This document shows positions 1 to 10,872 of a DNA stretch of 64,000 nucleotides, one piece after another. Under the pieces are notes generated by a model. The model was given only the letters and a program-made list of their open reading frames with translations, did no database searches and was not told the DNA's origin. Made by a program: the position numbers and the translations under genes. The number at the start of each line of letters is the position of its first letter. Position 1 is the stretch's first letter. This stretch comes from Protopterus annectens (Eukaryota > Chordata > Ceratodontiformes > Protopteridae): the NCBI RefSeq assembly GCF_019279795.1, contig NC_056750.1, positions 823,343,830 through 823,407,829 of the forward strand, read 5' to 3'.

Positions 1-65
1 AATAGAACATAGAAACAACACTGAATGCAGAAAACCAAGTAATGTGAACCCAGAATTGACATCGA

Positions 66-201
66 CACTCAACATATTTAATGAACTGTGTGAGAATGAC
101 ATCCGATGTATATGGAATAATCAGGGGACACGTCACTCAACATATTTAATGAACTGTGTGAGAATGATATCCGATGTATATGGAATAATCAGGGGACACG
201 T
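66..201. repeat. 68-bp tandem duplication (2 copies)
   Basis: Two head-to-tail copies of a 68-bp unit starting CACTCAACATATTTAATG, offset 66 to 134, with only about one mismatch (GACATCC against GATATCC). The near identity within a decayed element points to a recent local duplication or slippage. Confidence 0.85.
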
Positions 202-2360
202 ACAATTTATAGTAAAAATAAAAACAGAAACAAAAGTAAAAGGTATTTTGGGACCAAAGAGAGATGAAAATTCTGACTGACTTGAGAAAGAGTCAACAGT
301 GTAGGTTTATGAAAGCCGATAAGGGTAACGGGTTGGTCACCATGACAACATCTGACTGCCAAGCATGTATCAAGGAATTACTAAATGACTAAAAGAATTA
401 GCAAGTTAGTCAGCAAAGACACAGTGAGGAGAAACGTTCACAATATAGACCAACTTTTGATGGAATTGTCAAATAAAAATTACATTAATTTAAACATGAA
501 TTTCTTTATGTGGAAGAACCTCTGTTAGGTGTTTTCTTTGGTATTCCAAAGATGCATAAAGATATGACCAACCCACTCTTTAGACGCCGTAGTGTCAGTC
601 AAAAGGGGTAAAACTGTTACCACCTCCCATTATTTGGACCAGTTGCTGAACCCCTTAGTTGTTAAGACTCGATATTTTTTGAAAGATTCTTGGGAGTTCC
701 TGGACCTTCTTAGAAATTACACTTTTACAGGGACGGAAACACTACTAGTTAGCGTAGATGTAGTATCCCTGTATACTTCTATTGATCAAAGGATGGGGAT
801 AGAAGCTGTGAAAGTTTTTTGAAGGAACACACTAGGCTTGACAACATAATGGTACAGTCCATTTGCCTTTTACTTGATTTGGTGTTGAAAAATAACTTTT
901 TCTTATTTGATGGAAGAATATACCATTAGACCTGTGGCATGGCTATGGGGGCTAAAGTAGCACCGACTTTCACCAATTTAGTGTTAAGTTGGTGGGAACT
1001 GTCCTTCCTGACCAAACTGGAGAGATTTAAATATGACTCCTTTTATAGAAGGTTTATTGATGATCTGGTTATGGTCTGGAATGGACCTACTGATGAGTTA
1101 AGTCTATTTTTGGATGATATGAACAGACACAGGATGTGAAGTTGGCATGAATGTGCACTTCTTGGACTTGAATATGAATATGAATCTAGAAGAAAAAAAT
1201 TCACCAGTACGGTGTTCAGAAAGGGCACCTACACTAATAATTTCCTTCATTTTGAGAGTGGTCATCCTTTATGCATGAAGCTGAACTTGGTCAGAGGACA
1301 AATTATATGCCTCAGCAGATTAATTTCAGACAATGAAAATGTTATTTGTGAGGCAAGCAAACTCCTTTCATGTTTGTCCAGAGAGGGTATCCAAATGAAA
1401 AGCTAAGGGAACATGTTGAGCAGATATTATTGGTTAGGATGGAAAAGTTCCCACCAATTTTAACTAGTGGGTATATAAATAACAACAGTGGGGAAGTAAA
1501 ATAAATGGACTGTGCCTTTCTTGTTCCTGCTAGTAGTGATTGCTATAGTATCAAACAGGTAATTTCCAACAACTGGAAAGTTATTTGGGGAAATCGAGAC
1601 TTAGCTAGAGTATCAAGGGACCATCCACACTTCATTTATAAAAAGGTTGCAAGTGTAAAAGAGGAGAACACAAAACTGTTAGAGGAGCCACTGGCACTTA
1701 CCCATGTTATAACTGCAAACAATGCAGGTTTATTGATTCATCAAAAATATGTTCTTTCCACACATTAATAAAATGGTGGTCAGTAAAGGCAGATATAACT
1801 GTAAAAGTACGGGGGTAGTATAGTTGGCAACCTGCTCCATCTGCCATAATTTGTATGTGGGGAAAACAACTAGAGCCCTTTATAAAAGGATTTATGAATA
1901 TCATTTGGGTATTAGAAATAAAGACACTAACAATGCTTTACCAGACATGCTCTGGAGTGCTCTAACTTCAAGAAATTTGTATTTTTTGTGTTAGATGAAA
2001 TAGATTTGACTCCATTTGTCACAGAATTCAATAATGCCTTAGAAAACAAGGAGCTCAGATGGCAGGTCTTCTTTAGGGCAGACCATATTCCTGGTTTAAA
2101 TGAGACCTTAAATGTTATATGTCTTTTAAATAACAGACTATATTATTAACTAATTTATTTGACAAATATTTTACAGTAGGCACACATTTGTATGTGCTAC
2201 ATGCTTTTTGTATACATGTCAAGTGTTGTATTTCACATTTGATATTTTTGCCTTTAAGAAAATGGTATGTATTAATGAACAATTAGATGAATGGACATTT
2301 GATTGGTTTATATTTTAATCAAATGTTGTATTTAAATTTGACTAGTTGATGTACTGGTCA

Positions 2361-2408
2361 GTTCTGAAGAAGTTCATTGTGATTAAAATGAAAAAAAGCA
2401 CTTAACTT
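2361..2408 (+). ncRNA. Hammerhead-ribozyme-like motif of PLE1 (degenerate)
   Basis: Core CTGAAGA, an extra A, then a stem II formed by TTCATT and AATGAA, then an AAAA block in place of GAAA and a GCACTTAAC end. It matches the layout of the motifs in PLE2, PLE3 and PLE4. PLEs are known to carry hammerhead motifs in their terminal regions. Loss of the G in GAAA makes self-cleavage unlikely for this copy. Confidence 0.5.
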
Positions 2409-2440
2409 TTTATCTGTGTGAACAGTCATAATTTTGTCTT

Positions 2441-2869
2441 TTTTTCACAGTTTCGTTCTGAAGTTTATTCTGGTTTTCGTGAATTTGGTGTTTTTTACAT
2501 TACCAAATGTAGTTTTAGTTGCATTGCTGAGAATGTTTTTGGCTCTGTAAAGCATCTGTAATTTTTGATTATTTTTTCTTATGCAATTTTGTACACTCGG
2601 GTCAAATGTAAGATTATCATCAACTATCACCCCTAATAGTTTGCTATGAGAAGTGACTTCAATGGTTGTATTATGAAGAGACAAACTTTACATTTTGTTT
2701 TTTTTCATAAGAGAGGGATTTGGGGGAAAAAGTAGTAGTTTGGTCTTTTTTAGGTTGCACATTAGTTGTGAGTTATGAAGCCGTGTTTCGGTAGCTGTTA
2801 AAGCTACCTGAGTAATTTTTGGAGGTGAACCAATTTGTCCGATGTGCAAATGAGAGTGAAATCACCTGC
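2441..2869 (-). pseudogene. C-terminal RT part of the array-bearing LINE
   Basis: On the minus strand the last array monomer runs directly into AGDFTLICTSDKLVHLQKLL. This is the catalytic Y-A-D-D block of a non-LTR RT, here mutated to YAGD. Further on comes SHSKLLGVIVDDNLTFDPSV and QKLQMLYRAKNIL, the usual segment after the RT fingers/palm of L2/Rex1/CR1-group LINEs. Stops separate the pieces (around 2800 and 2690). It is the continuation of the RT half found at 22780-23540, and the 9-kb array and the PLE2 cluster lie between them. Confidence 0.8.
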
Positions 2870-5800
2870 GTATTGTATTAGGGCGGCCTGTTGTGTGGAT
2901 GTATAGAAGGTGTTAGTGAAAATGTATTGTATTAGGGCGGCCTGCTGTGTGGATGTATAGAGGGTGTTGCTGAAAATGTATTGTATTAGGGCGGTCTGTT
3001 GTGTGGATGTATATAGGGTGTTGGTGAAAATGTATTGTATTAGGGCGGCCTGCTGTGTGGATGTATAGAGGGTGTTGCTGAAAATGTATTGTATTAGGGC
3101 GGTCTGTTGTGTGGATGTATATAGGGTGTTGGTGAAAATGTATTGTATTAGGGCAGCCTGTTGTGTGCATGTATAGAGGGTGTTGGTGAAAATGTATTGT
3201 ATTAGGGTGGCCTGTTGTGTGCATGTATAGAGGGTTTTGGTGAAAATGTATTGTATTAGGGCGGCCTGTTGTGTGCATGTATAGAGGGTGTTGGTGAAAA
3301 TGTATTGTATTAGGGTGGCCTGTTGTGTGCATGTATAGAGGGTGTTGGTGAAAATGTATTGCATTAGGGCGGCCTGTTGTGTGGATGTATAGAAGGTGTT
3401 AGTCAAAATGTGTTGTATTAGGGCAGCCTGTTGTGTGAATGTATAGAAGGTGTTAGTGAAAATGTGTTGTATTAGGGCGGCCTGTTGTGTGGATGTATAG
3501 AGGGTGTTGGTGAAAATGTATTGTATTAGGGCAGCCCGTTGTGTGGATGTATAGAAGGTGTTAGTGAAAATGTATTGTATTAGGGCGGCCTGTTGTGTGG
3601 ATGTATAGAGGGTGTTAGTGAAAATGTATTGTATTAGGGCAGCCTGTTGTGTGGATGTATAGAGGGTGTTGGTAAAAATGTATTGTATTAGGGCGGCCTG
3701 TTGTGTGCATGTATAGAGGGTGTTGGTGAAAATGTATTGTATTAGGGCGGCCTGTTGTGTGGATGTATAGAAGGTGTTAGTCAAAAAGTGTTGTATTAGG
3801 GTGGCCTGTTGTGTGGATGTATAGAAGGTGTAGTGAAAATGTGTTGTATTAGGGCGGCCCGTTGTGTGGATGTATAAAGGGTGTTGGGGAAAATGTATTG
3901 TATTAGGGCATCCTGTTGTTTGGATGTATAGAAGGTGTTAGTGAAAATGTATTGTATTAGGGTGGCCTGTTGTGTGGATGTATAGAAGGAGTTAGTGAAA
4001 ATGTATTGTATTAGGGCGGCCTGTTGTGTGGATGTATAGAGGGTGTTGGTGAAAATGTACTGTATTAGGGCGGCCTGTTCTGTGGATGTATAGAAGGTGT
4101 TAATGAAAATGTGTTGTATTAGGGCAGCCTGTTGTGTGGATGCATAGAGGGTGTTAGTGAAAATGTATTGTATTAGGGTGGCCTGTTGTGTGGATATATA
4201 GAGGGTGTTGGTGAAAATGTATTGTATTAGGGTGGCCTGTTGTGTGCATGTATAGAGGGTGTTGGTGAAAATGTATTGTATTAGGGCGGCCTGTTGTGTG
4301 GACACATAGAAGGTGTTAGTCAAAATGTATTGTATTAGGGAGGCCTGTTATGTGGATGTATAGAGGGTGTTAGTGAAAATATATTGTATTAGGGTGGCCT
4401 GTTGTGTGGATGTATAGAGGGTGTTAGTCAAAATGTATTGTATTAGGGCAGCCTGTTGTGTGGATGTATAAAAGGTGTTGGTGAAAATGTGTTGTATTAG
4501 GGCGGCCTGTTGTGTGGATGTATAGAAGGTGTTAGTCAAAATGTGTTGTATTAGGGTGGCCTGTTGTGTGAATGTATATATGGTGTTGGTGAAAATGTAT
4601 TGTATTAGGGTGGCCTGTTGTGTGCATGTATAGAGGGTGTTGGTGAAAATTTATTGTATTAGGGCGGCCTGTTGTGTGTATGTATAGAAGGTGTTAGTCA
4701 AAAAGTGTTGTATAGGGTGGCCTGTTGTGTGGATGTATAGAAGGTGTAGTGAAAATGTGTTGTCTTAGGCCGGCCTGTTGTGTGGATGTATAGAGGGTGT
4801 TAGTGAAAATGTATTGTATTAGGTTGGCCTGTTGTGTGGATGTATAGAGTGTGTTGGTGAAAATGTATTGTATTAGGGTGGCCTGTTGTATGCATGTATA
4901 GAGGGTGTTGGTGAAAATGTATTGTATTAGGATGGCCTGTTGTGTGGATGTATAGAAGCTGTAAGTCAAAATGTATTGTATTAGGGCGGCCTGTTGTGTG
5001 GATGTATAGAGGGTGTTAGTGGAAATGTATTGTATTAGGGTGGCCTGTTGTGTGGATGTATAGAAGGTGTTAGTCAAAATGTATTGTATTATGGCAGCCT
5101 GTTGTGTGGATGAATAGAGGGTGTTAGTGAAAATGTATTGTATTAGGGTGGCCTGTTGTGTGGATGTATATAGGGTGTTAGTCAAAATGTATTGTATTAG
5201 GGCGGCCTGTTGTGTGGATGTATAGAAGGTGTTGGTGAAAATGTATTGTATTAGGTCGGCCTGTTGTGTGGATGTATAGAGGGTGTTGGTGAAAATGTAT
5301 TGTATTAGGGTGGCCTGTTGTGTGAACGTATAGAAGGTGTTAGTGAAAATGTATTGTATTAGGGTGGCCTGTTGTGTGGATGTATAGAGGGTGTTGGTGA
5401 AAATGTATTGTATTAGGGCAGCCTGTTGTGTAGATGTATAGAAGGTGTTAGTCAAAACGTGTTGTATTAGGGTGGCCTGTTGTGTGGATGTATAGAAGGT
5501 GTAGTGAAAATGTGTTGTATTAGGGTGGCCTGTTGTGTGGATGTATAGAGGGTGTTAGTGAAAATGTATTGTATTAGGGCGGACTGTTGTGTGGATGTAT
5601 AGAGGGTGTTGGTGAAAATGTATTGTATTAGGTTGGCCTGTTGTGTGCATGTATAGAGTGTGTTGGTGAAAATGTATTGTATTAGGGCGGCCTGTTGTGT
5701 GGATGTATAGAAGGTGTTAGTCCAAATGTATTGTATTAGGGCGGCCTGTTGTGTGGATGTATAGAGGGTGTTAGTGAAAATGTATTGTATTAGGGTGGCC

Positions 5801-6274
5801 TGTTGTGTGGATGTATAGAAGATTTTAGTGAAAATGTATTGGATTAGGGCGGCCTGTTGTGTGGATGTATAGAGGGTGTTGGTGAAAATGTACTGTATTA
5901 GGGCGGCCTGTTGTGTGGATGTATAGAAGGTGTTAGTGAAAATGTGTTGTATTAGGGCAGCCTGTTGTGTGGATGTATAGAGGGTGTTAGTGAAAATGTA
6001 TTGTATTAAGGCGGCCTGTTGTGTGGATGTATAGAGGGTGTTGGTGAAAATGTATTGTATTAGGGTGGCCTGTTGTGTGCATGTATAGAGGGTGTTGGTG
6101 AAAATGTATTATATTAGGGCGGCCTGTTGTGTGGATGTATAGAAGGTGTTAGTCAAAATGTATTGTATTGGGCGGCCTGTTGTGTGGATGTATAGAGGGG
6201 TTTAGTGAAAATGTATTGTATTAGGGCGGCCTGTTGTGTGGATGTATAGAAGGTGTTAGTCAAAATGTATTGTA
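2870..6274 (-). repeat. RT-derived 54-bp minisatellite, left block
   Basis: About 63 tandem monomers of 54 bp. On the + strand a typical unit reads AAAATGTATTGTATTAGG, then GCGGCCTGTTGTGTGGATG and TATAGAGGGTGTTGGTG. On the minus strand each unit is 18 codons, close to IFTNTLYTSTQQAALIQY. Monomer variants differ at AGAGGGTGTTGGTG against AGAAGGTGTTAGTC/G and GGCGG against GGTGG or GGCAG. Most units keep the reading frame, so ORFs of up to 326 codons run through it. Occasional 53-bp units (AGAAGGTGTAGTG, near 3822, 4738 and 5493) break the frame. These ORFs are repeat translations, not genes. The block ends at the PLE2 junction. Confidence 0.97.
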
Positions 6275-6683
6275 AGACAGGAACAAACAACCAAAACCAG
6301 ATAAATCCTCTGTAACCAAATCGAAGGCACGAACACCAGCAAGGTTCCACAATTCCACGATTTAATGACACAAAAAAACGGACAAACAGAAATAATCCCA
6401 GTACAAAAAGATTTAACGCTCTTGATAAAAATTGCGTTTTCGTCTTTCATCAATGACTTCATCAGATAAGGTCATTTAGAATCAATTAGAGCTTTAAATA
6501 ATAAAAAAACTTTCAAAATTAACCAATCTATCACAGTGCATCTTTGAAGCAACCAATCAATGAATTGATTCTCATAAATATTAAAATCCACTAAACACAT
6601 GTTAAAAACAACTCTATTACTTATAGTATTCTAATAAAATATGTTTAAAAATAAATTTATTATACCTTTGAATTTAATAAATA
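6272..6683 (-). repeat. PLE2a downstream pLTR
   Basis: About 410 bp, repeated at 10461-10872 (same strand) and, inverted, at 12576-12987 and 16779-17160. PLE copies in tandem carry such pseudo-LTRs. It contains the hammerhead-like motif at 6408-6470. Confidence 0.9.
6408..6470 (-). ncRNA. Hammerhead-ribozyme-like motif (PLE2a, downstream)
   Basis: Minus strand: CTGATGA, an extra A, stem II GTC/GAC around an ATTGATGAAA loop, GAAA, stem III AACGC/GCGTT with a 14-nt loop, then A as the expected cleavage-site nucleotide. All core boxes (CUGANGA and GAAA) are kept. This follows the known hammerheads of Penelope-like elements. Stem I pairing is weak by eye. Confidence 0.65.
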
Positions 6684-6854
6684 CTATTTCATAAAATCAG
6701 TTACAATACAATATAATAAATCTTAATGAATTCATGTGAAGGAAACCCTTGTTTTGGAAGTTACTGTTCAGATTCAATGCAGTGTCTGTTTATTAAGCAA
6801 ATATCACCATCTATTGGCCATTCTATAAATTGCAAGCTACAGAAAATATTTCTT

Positions 6855-9243
6855 TTAAATATCTGCAGCTTTCATTTTAAGTACTGGAACTATGGATACA
6901 CTTTCGTTTAAACCAGGTTTTCTGGTGGCATTAAGATATATCTGCCACCATAGTTCCCTATAGGCCAATCTTTCCTCCCATAAGCCCCCTCTTAAATCTT
7001 TTTTCACCTGTTCAATTACAAAAAATTAAAAAAATGCCTCTTTGCACTCTTTAGTATGTCTATATAAGGCGTTTGTATCTTTCGCCTTAGAGATCTCATA
7101 ATAATGTTCGTATATTCTCCTCCTCAAGACTCGTTCAGTTTTTCCTATATAGAAGGAATTACATTTTTTACAAATGCTTAAATAGACTACACCCTTTGTC
7201 TCACAATTAAAGAAACCGTTACTTCTTATAATTTTATTATTCCTGCTAGGAATAATAATCTCAGCAACATTTGACATGTAGTCACATTGGTTACAATGGC
7301 CACACTTGTAACTACCTTTCCTTTTTTGGCCTTCCATTCCCTTATTTGTTGCGTTACATCTAACTTGAGATTCTAATATATTCTTAATAGACCTAGCGTT
7401 TCTATATACAATTTTTGTAGTTAAATTATTCATACCATTTATGTCTGATAAAGCTACGAATCTAGTCCATTCGTTTCTAAATAAATCACTGACCCTCATA
7501 TTAGACACATTGTATTCCATAATTAATGCCTGTTCATATCTTGGGTCATTGTCAATTTTAATGGTCTCGTTTTCTATAATATTATTAATAATTCTTTGTC
7601 CTTTTATTGGCTGAAACTTAGACTGCCTTCCCAATTCCACTTCAGTTCTCAATTTAATTATAAATTCCTTTGGATAACCCCTTTCCTCAAACATTTTACT
7701 TAATAGATTGCATTCAATAAAAAAATCTTCACTAGTGCTGGTCATTCTACTACCCCTCACAAACTGCCCTTTGACAATGTTTTTCTTGCAGTGTGAGGGG
7801 TGTGCACTAGTGAAGTGAAGAAAGGAGTTACAAAAGGTTTTCTTTCTATAAATCTTGGTTTCAAAATCTCTTCCATTCTTATATATTTCTACATCTAGAT
7901 ATTGCAATTTTTTCTTTTGAAAGAGAATAAGTAAATTTTAAGAAACTGGTGGAATTATTTATATAATCAAAAAATTCATTGAATCTATCAACTCCTGCTG
8001 TCCAAAAAATGACTATGTCGTCGAGAAAATGACGGTACAAAGACCAATATTCTTTGTAACTAGAATTAATTATATAGTGTTCTTCCCATTTCATTAGGAC
8101 AATATCAGCATATATGGGCCCACAAGCTGCACCCATTGCTGTACCCTGAATTTGTTGATAAAATTCACCTTGGAAGGTAAAAAAATTGTATCTCATTACT
8201 GTGTCAACTAAACCAGTAATGGTACATTTTTCAGCTTGTGTTAACTTGGTATTTTTGTAAACCATTTCTTCAAACATAGTAAGACCCTCATTATGTGGAA
8301 TGCATGTAAATAGGTCCACGACATCAATGGTAATGAATAATAAATCTTCATCATAAAGTTCAGGACCAATACACCTTAAAAAATCCCATGAATCTTTCAA
8401 TGTGTGTGTATTCTCAATGCTTATATGTTTTACCTTATGGTCCACATATTTTGCCATGGGGAGTGTCTTAGACCCTGCCGCTGAGACAATAGGTCTCAGA
8501 GGCGGGTCTTCCAAATTTTTGTGGACCTTAGGAATTCCAAATATTGTTGGTATTCTTGGCTTCTCCACATACAAGTATTCAAAAGTTTTTCTGTCTATTG
8601 AACCTTCATATAAATAACTATTTAATAAGTTATCAATTTTATAATAAGCTAGATTGATTTCATTAAGTGAGACTAGGGTGTATTTTCTCGTATCGTTTAA
8701 TATAAAGCTCATCTTTCCTTCGTATATAATATTGTCCATAAAGACAATACCCCCACCCTTGTCCGGTTTCATTACTCTCAGATCATTATTGTTTTTTAAC
8801 TCATACAATGTCTCCTTTTCTTCCTTAGAAAGATTAAATTCCATTACATTTCCTTCATACATTTGTCTGATTTCATTTTCTAACATATTTTCAAAATTTT
8901 TAACTTGCGGATGCAAGGGTGGGTTGTATGTACTTCTACGTACTAGAACCGAGTCTTGAGGAGGTAAATTAATCTCTTTATTGGAGTTCATAGGGGCAAA
9001 CAAAATACCAAAATTAATTTTCCTAAGAAAAAGCTTGACATCTATAATGGTGTTAACCAATTCACCTTTTACTGTTGGAATAAATTTAAAACCTTTGCTT
9101 AACAACTGAAAGTGTATTTTGTTAGGAATAGTACTACTAAAATTATAAATGGTAAAGTTTCCAAGTGTATATGTAGTACCCTTGACTTGAATTGCATTAT
9201 AATGCTGTTCGCTAATAGGGGTTCGATGTACCCCCCCATCCAA
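6855..9243 (-). pseudogene. PLE2a ORF2: RT plus GIY-YIG endonuclease, frameshifted
   Basis: Penelope-like polyprotein that would copy element RNA and nick the target. The first frame (9243-7879) has VMKPDKGGGIVFMDN, GIPKVHKNLEDPPLRPIVSA, a GTAMGAACGP block and FLDDIVIFW, with both catalytic aspartates present. One extra A in an A6 run near 7909-7914 (A5 in the other copies) shifts the frame. The second frame (7907-7026) holds the linker zinc-finger-like CGHCNQCDYM and the GIY-YIG block GVVYLSICKKCNSFYIGKT with RRRIYEH. A G-to-T change makes a stop after KEAFF at 7026. The original end, at KAADI, lies at 6855. Reading frame upstream of 9243 is open in the -1 frame relative to ORF1. Confidence 0.88.
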
Positions 9244-9323
9244 GTTTTCAAGGGTATGTGTAGTACCATTAACTTGTATAGCATTTTGATGTTGTTCGCT
9301 AATAGGGGTTGGGTGTATTTCTT

Positions 9324-10439
9324 CTAATACCTCCCCCTCCCCCTTTTTTGAAAATTTTGATATCCTTCCTGTTTGTTATAGGATTTGTAGGAATCTCTCC
9401 TTAAAGGGGGAAATTCATCATCGTAATCCAAGTATGTCCTTCCTTTACCATCATCTTCATGTTCTACAAAGGGTGGGTCACCATATTGCTGATTAGTGTC
9501 ATTTCTCTTAAAGGGCGGCTTTGGGTAATGGATATTATTTTCATATTCATGTAAGTCTCTCTTCAACTTACTAATTTTCCTTTCAATAATTTCACTGCAT
9601 TTCCACTCAATATCATCCTTGATTTTGTAATACTTGTCCCTTTCCTCCCTAATTTGAAAAATAAGGTCTTCTTTAACACATAAATCTAATATTTCTATTT
9701 CATTCTGCAATAAATCTTGCACTCTATTATTCTCCTGAATAATTAATTTTAAAATTTCAATTCCACATTGGTTAAAAACTTTTAACAATTCATGATGAAA
9801 AAATGACCCCCCTATAACATTGTTGGGATATTTAAATATTCTAAGACCCTTGGGTACCACTTTTCTATTGATGCACTCTGTTAAATATTCATTTTCCACA
9901 GTTAAAGTCTTAAATTTCATCATAAGTTTGTACAATTTATCTAATTTATTGTAGTAACTAATGCCGTCGGCAGAAGTCTGCTTTTGTCCGTTTTTAAATT
10001 CAATGTTGAAAGGCTTTTTTAACCAGTCATTAATGCAGTTACTTTTCCACGAAGAGTGGAAAGAATTATTAACAGTACCTTTGCTGCTACAACTTCTTGT
10101 GGGGTTATCCGGAGTTTTGCGCATTTCAGCCAGTAAAGAGGGTGATATATTAACAGTGTCAGTTTGCGCCAACAACATTGGCGTCTGAGCCGGATTAAAT
10201 GTCTCACCGTTCGGTTCTTCTCCTACAAGCTCACGATGTACATTTCCACTGTTACGGCGTTTTCTTTTTGGTTTGGCTCCCCTTGACCATTCGGTCCGTT
10301 CCTGCACACTTGAACCCTCTTCTCCTTGCTTCCGATGAAACGTCTGGCAAAGCGGCGTCAATAGGTCAATCAGCTGAGTCAGTTGACCTATCAATCTCCG
10401 TGATTCCCCCATCTCTTCTTTCGGTGTTCCGCCTTCCAT
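9324..10439 (-). CDS. PLE2a ORF1 (371 codons, intact)
   Basis: The only long element ORF in the window without a break. It lies upstream of the RT ORF in the same element. The N-terminal part has the basic, NLS-like KPKRKRRN around residue 58. The middle (about 150-310) is rich in leucine, lysine and glutamate, with likely helices and coiled coil (LDKLYKLMMKFKTLTVEN, EERDKYYKIKDDIEWK). The C terminus ends with arginine/glycine residues (QKRGRGRY), which may bind RNA. I recognise it only as the upstream ORF of a Penelope-like element; no enzyme motif is visible. It ends inside a purine run where ORF2 opens in the -1 frame. A nucleocapsid-like or RNA-chaperone role is inference. Confidence 0.75.
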   Translation of the reverse strand: MEGGTPKEEMGESRRLIGQLTQLIDLLTPLCQTFHRKQGEEGSSVQERTEWSRGAKPKRKRRNSGNVHRELVGEEPNGETFNPAQTPMLLAQTDTVNISPSLLAEMRKTPDNPTRSCSSKGTVNNSFHSSWKSNCINDWLKKPFNIEFKNGQKQTSADGISYYNKLDKLYKLMMKFKTLTVENEYLTECINRKVVPKGLRIFKYPNNVIGGSFFHHELLKVFNQCGIEILKLIIQENNRVQDLLQNEIEILDLCVKEDLIFQIREERDKYYKIKDDIEWKCSEIIERKISKLKRDLHEYENNIHYPKPPFKRNDTNQQYGDPPFVEHEDDGKGRTYLDYDDEFPPLRRDSYKSYNKQEGYQNFQKRGRGRY

Positions 10440-10460
10440 CCGGCAAGCACAACAAGACTA

Positions 10461-10872
10461 GTAAGACAGGAACAAACAACCAAAACCAGATAAATCCTCT
10501 GTAACCAAATCGAAGGCACGAACACCAGCAAGGTTCCACAATTCCACGATTTAATGACACAAAAAAACGGACAAACAGAAATAATCCCAGTACAAAAAGA
10601 TTTAACGCTCTTGATAAAAATTGCGTTTTCGTCTTTCATCAATGACTTCATCAGATAAGGTCATTTAGAATCAATTAGAGCTTTAAATAATAAAAAAACT
10701 TTCAAAATTAACCAATCTATCACAGTGCATCTTTGAAGCAACCAATCAATGAATTGATTCTCATAAATATTAAAATCCACTAAACACATGTTAAAAACAA
10801 CTCTATTACTTATAGTATTCTAATAAAATATGTTTAAAAATAAATTTATTATACCTTTGAATTTAATAAATA
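10461..10872 (-). repeat. PLE2a upstream pLTR
   Basis: Second copy of the about 410-bp pLTR of PLE2a. Its outer end meets the truncated copy b head-to-head at 10872/10873. It carries the motif at 10598-10660. The position just upstream of ORF1 suggests it holds the promoter, but I see no clear TATA box that decides this. Confidence 0.88.
10598..10660 (-). ncRNA. Hammerhead-ribozyme-like motif (PLE2a, upstream)
   Basis: Same sequence as the motif at 6408-6470, in the upstream pLTR: CTGATGA, extra A, GTC/GAC stem II, GAAA, AACGC/GCGTT stem III. Two copies flanking the element would allow excision of a unit-length RNA if active. Confidence 0.65.

Larger units (their letters stand above)
1..2440 (+). 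mobile_element. PLE1: decayed Penelope-like element, 5' end outside window
   Basis: Degenerate retroelement with the Penelope order RT, then GIY-YIG endonuclease. RT pieces in three frames include MKADKGNGLVT (about 310-345), VFFGIPKMHKDM (about 530-565), YFLKDSWEFLDLLRNYTFTG (about 670-735), VDVVSLYTSID (about 757-790), and RFIDDLVMVW (about 1050-1080), which keeps the catalytic DD. A GIY-YIG piece CHNLYVGKTTRALYKRIYE lies at about 1838-1895, followed by a C-terminal block like LRWQVFF-RADHIPGLNE (about 2055-2105). Stops and frameshifts are scattered throughout. The 3' UTR (2150-2440) ends in a hammerhead-like motif. The element abuts the minus-strand LINE remnant at about 2440. It is a different family from PLE2, with well under half of residues shared by eye. 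Confidence 0.85.
6275..10872 (-). mobile_element. PLE2 copy a: full-length Penelope-like element, minus strand
   Basis: Read on the minus strand: a pLTR (10872 to about 10461), ORF1 (10439-9324), ORF2 with RT and GIY-YIG (9243-6855, one frameshift and one nonsense), a short 3' UTR and a second pLTR (6683 to about 6272). The two pLTRs are nearly identical over about 410 bp at an offset of 4189 bp. The element lies inside the 54-bp array. The words TCAAAATGTATTGTA at both array junctions could be a 15-bp target duplication, but the array's own periodicity gives the same match. It forms an inverted pair with copies b and c. Confidence 0.92.

Noticed and set aside
2804-5455. Long minus-strand ORFs (326, 175, 253 codons) with repeated TNTLYTSTQQAALIQYIF
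   Set aside because: They are translations of the 54-bp minisatellite, frame-broken many times, without a start context or other domain. Annotated as repeat, not genes.
8402-8959. Plus-strand ORFs opposite the PLE2a RT (and their mirror images in copy c)
   Set aside because: Antisense shadows of the RT frame.
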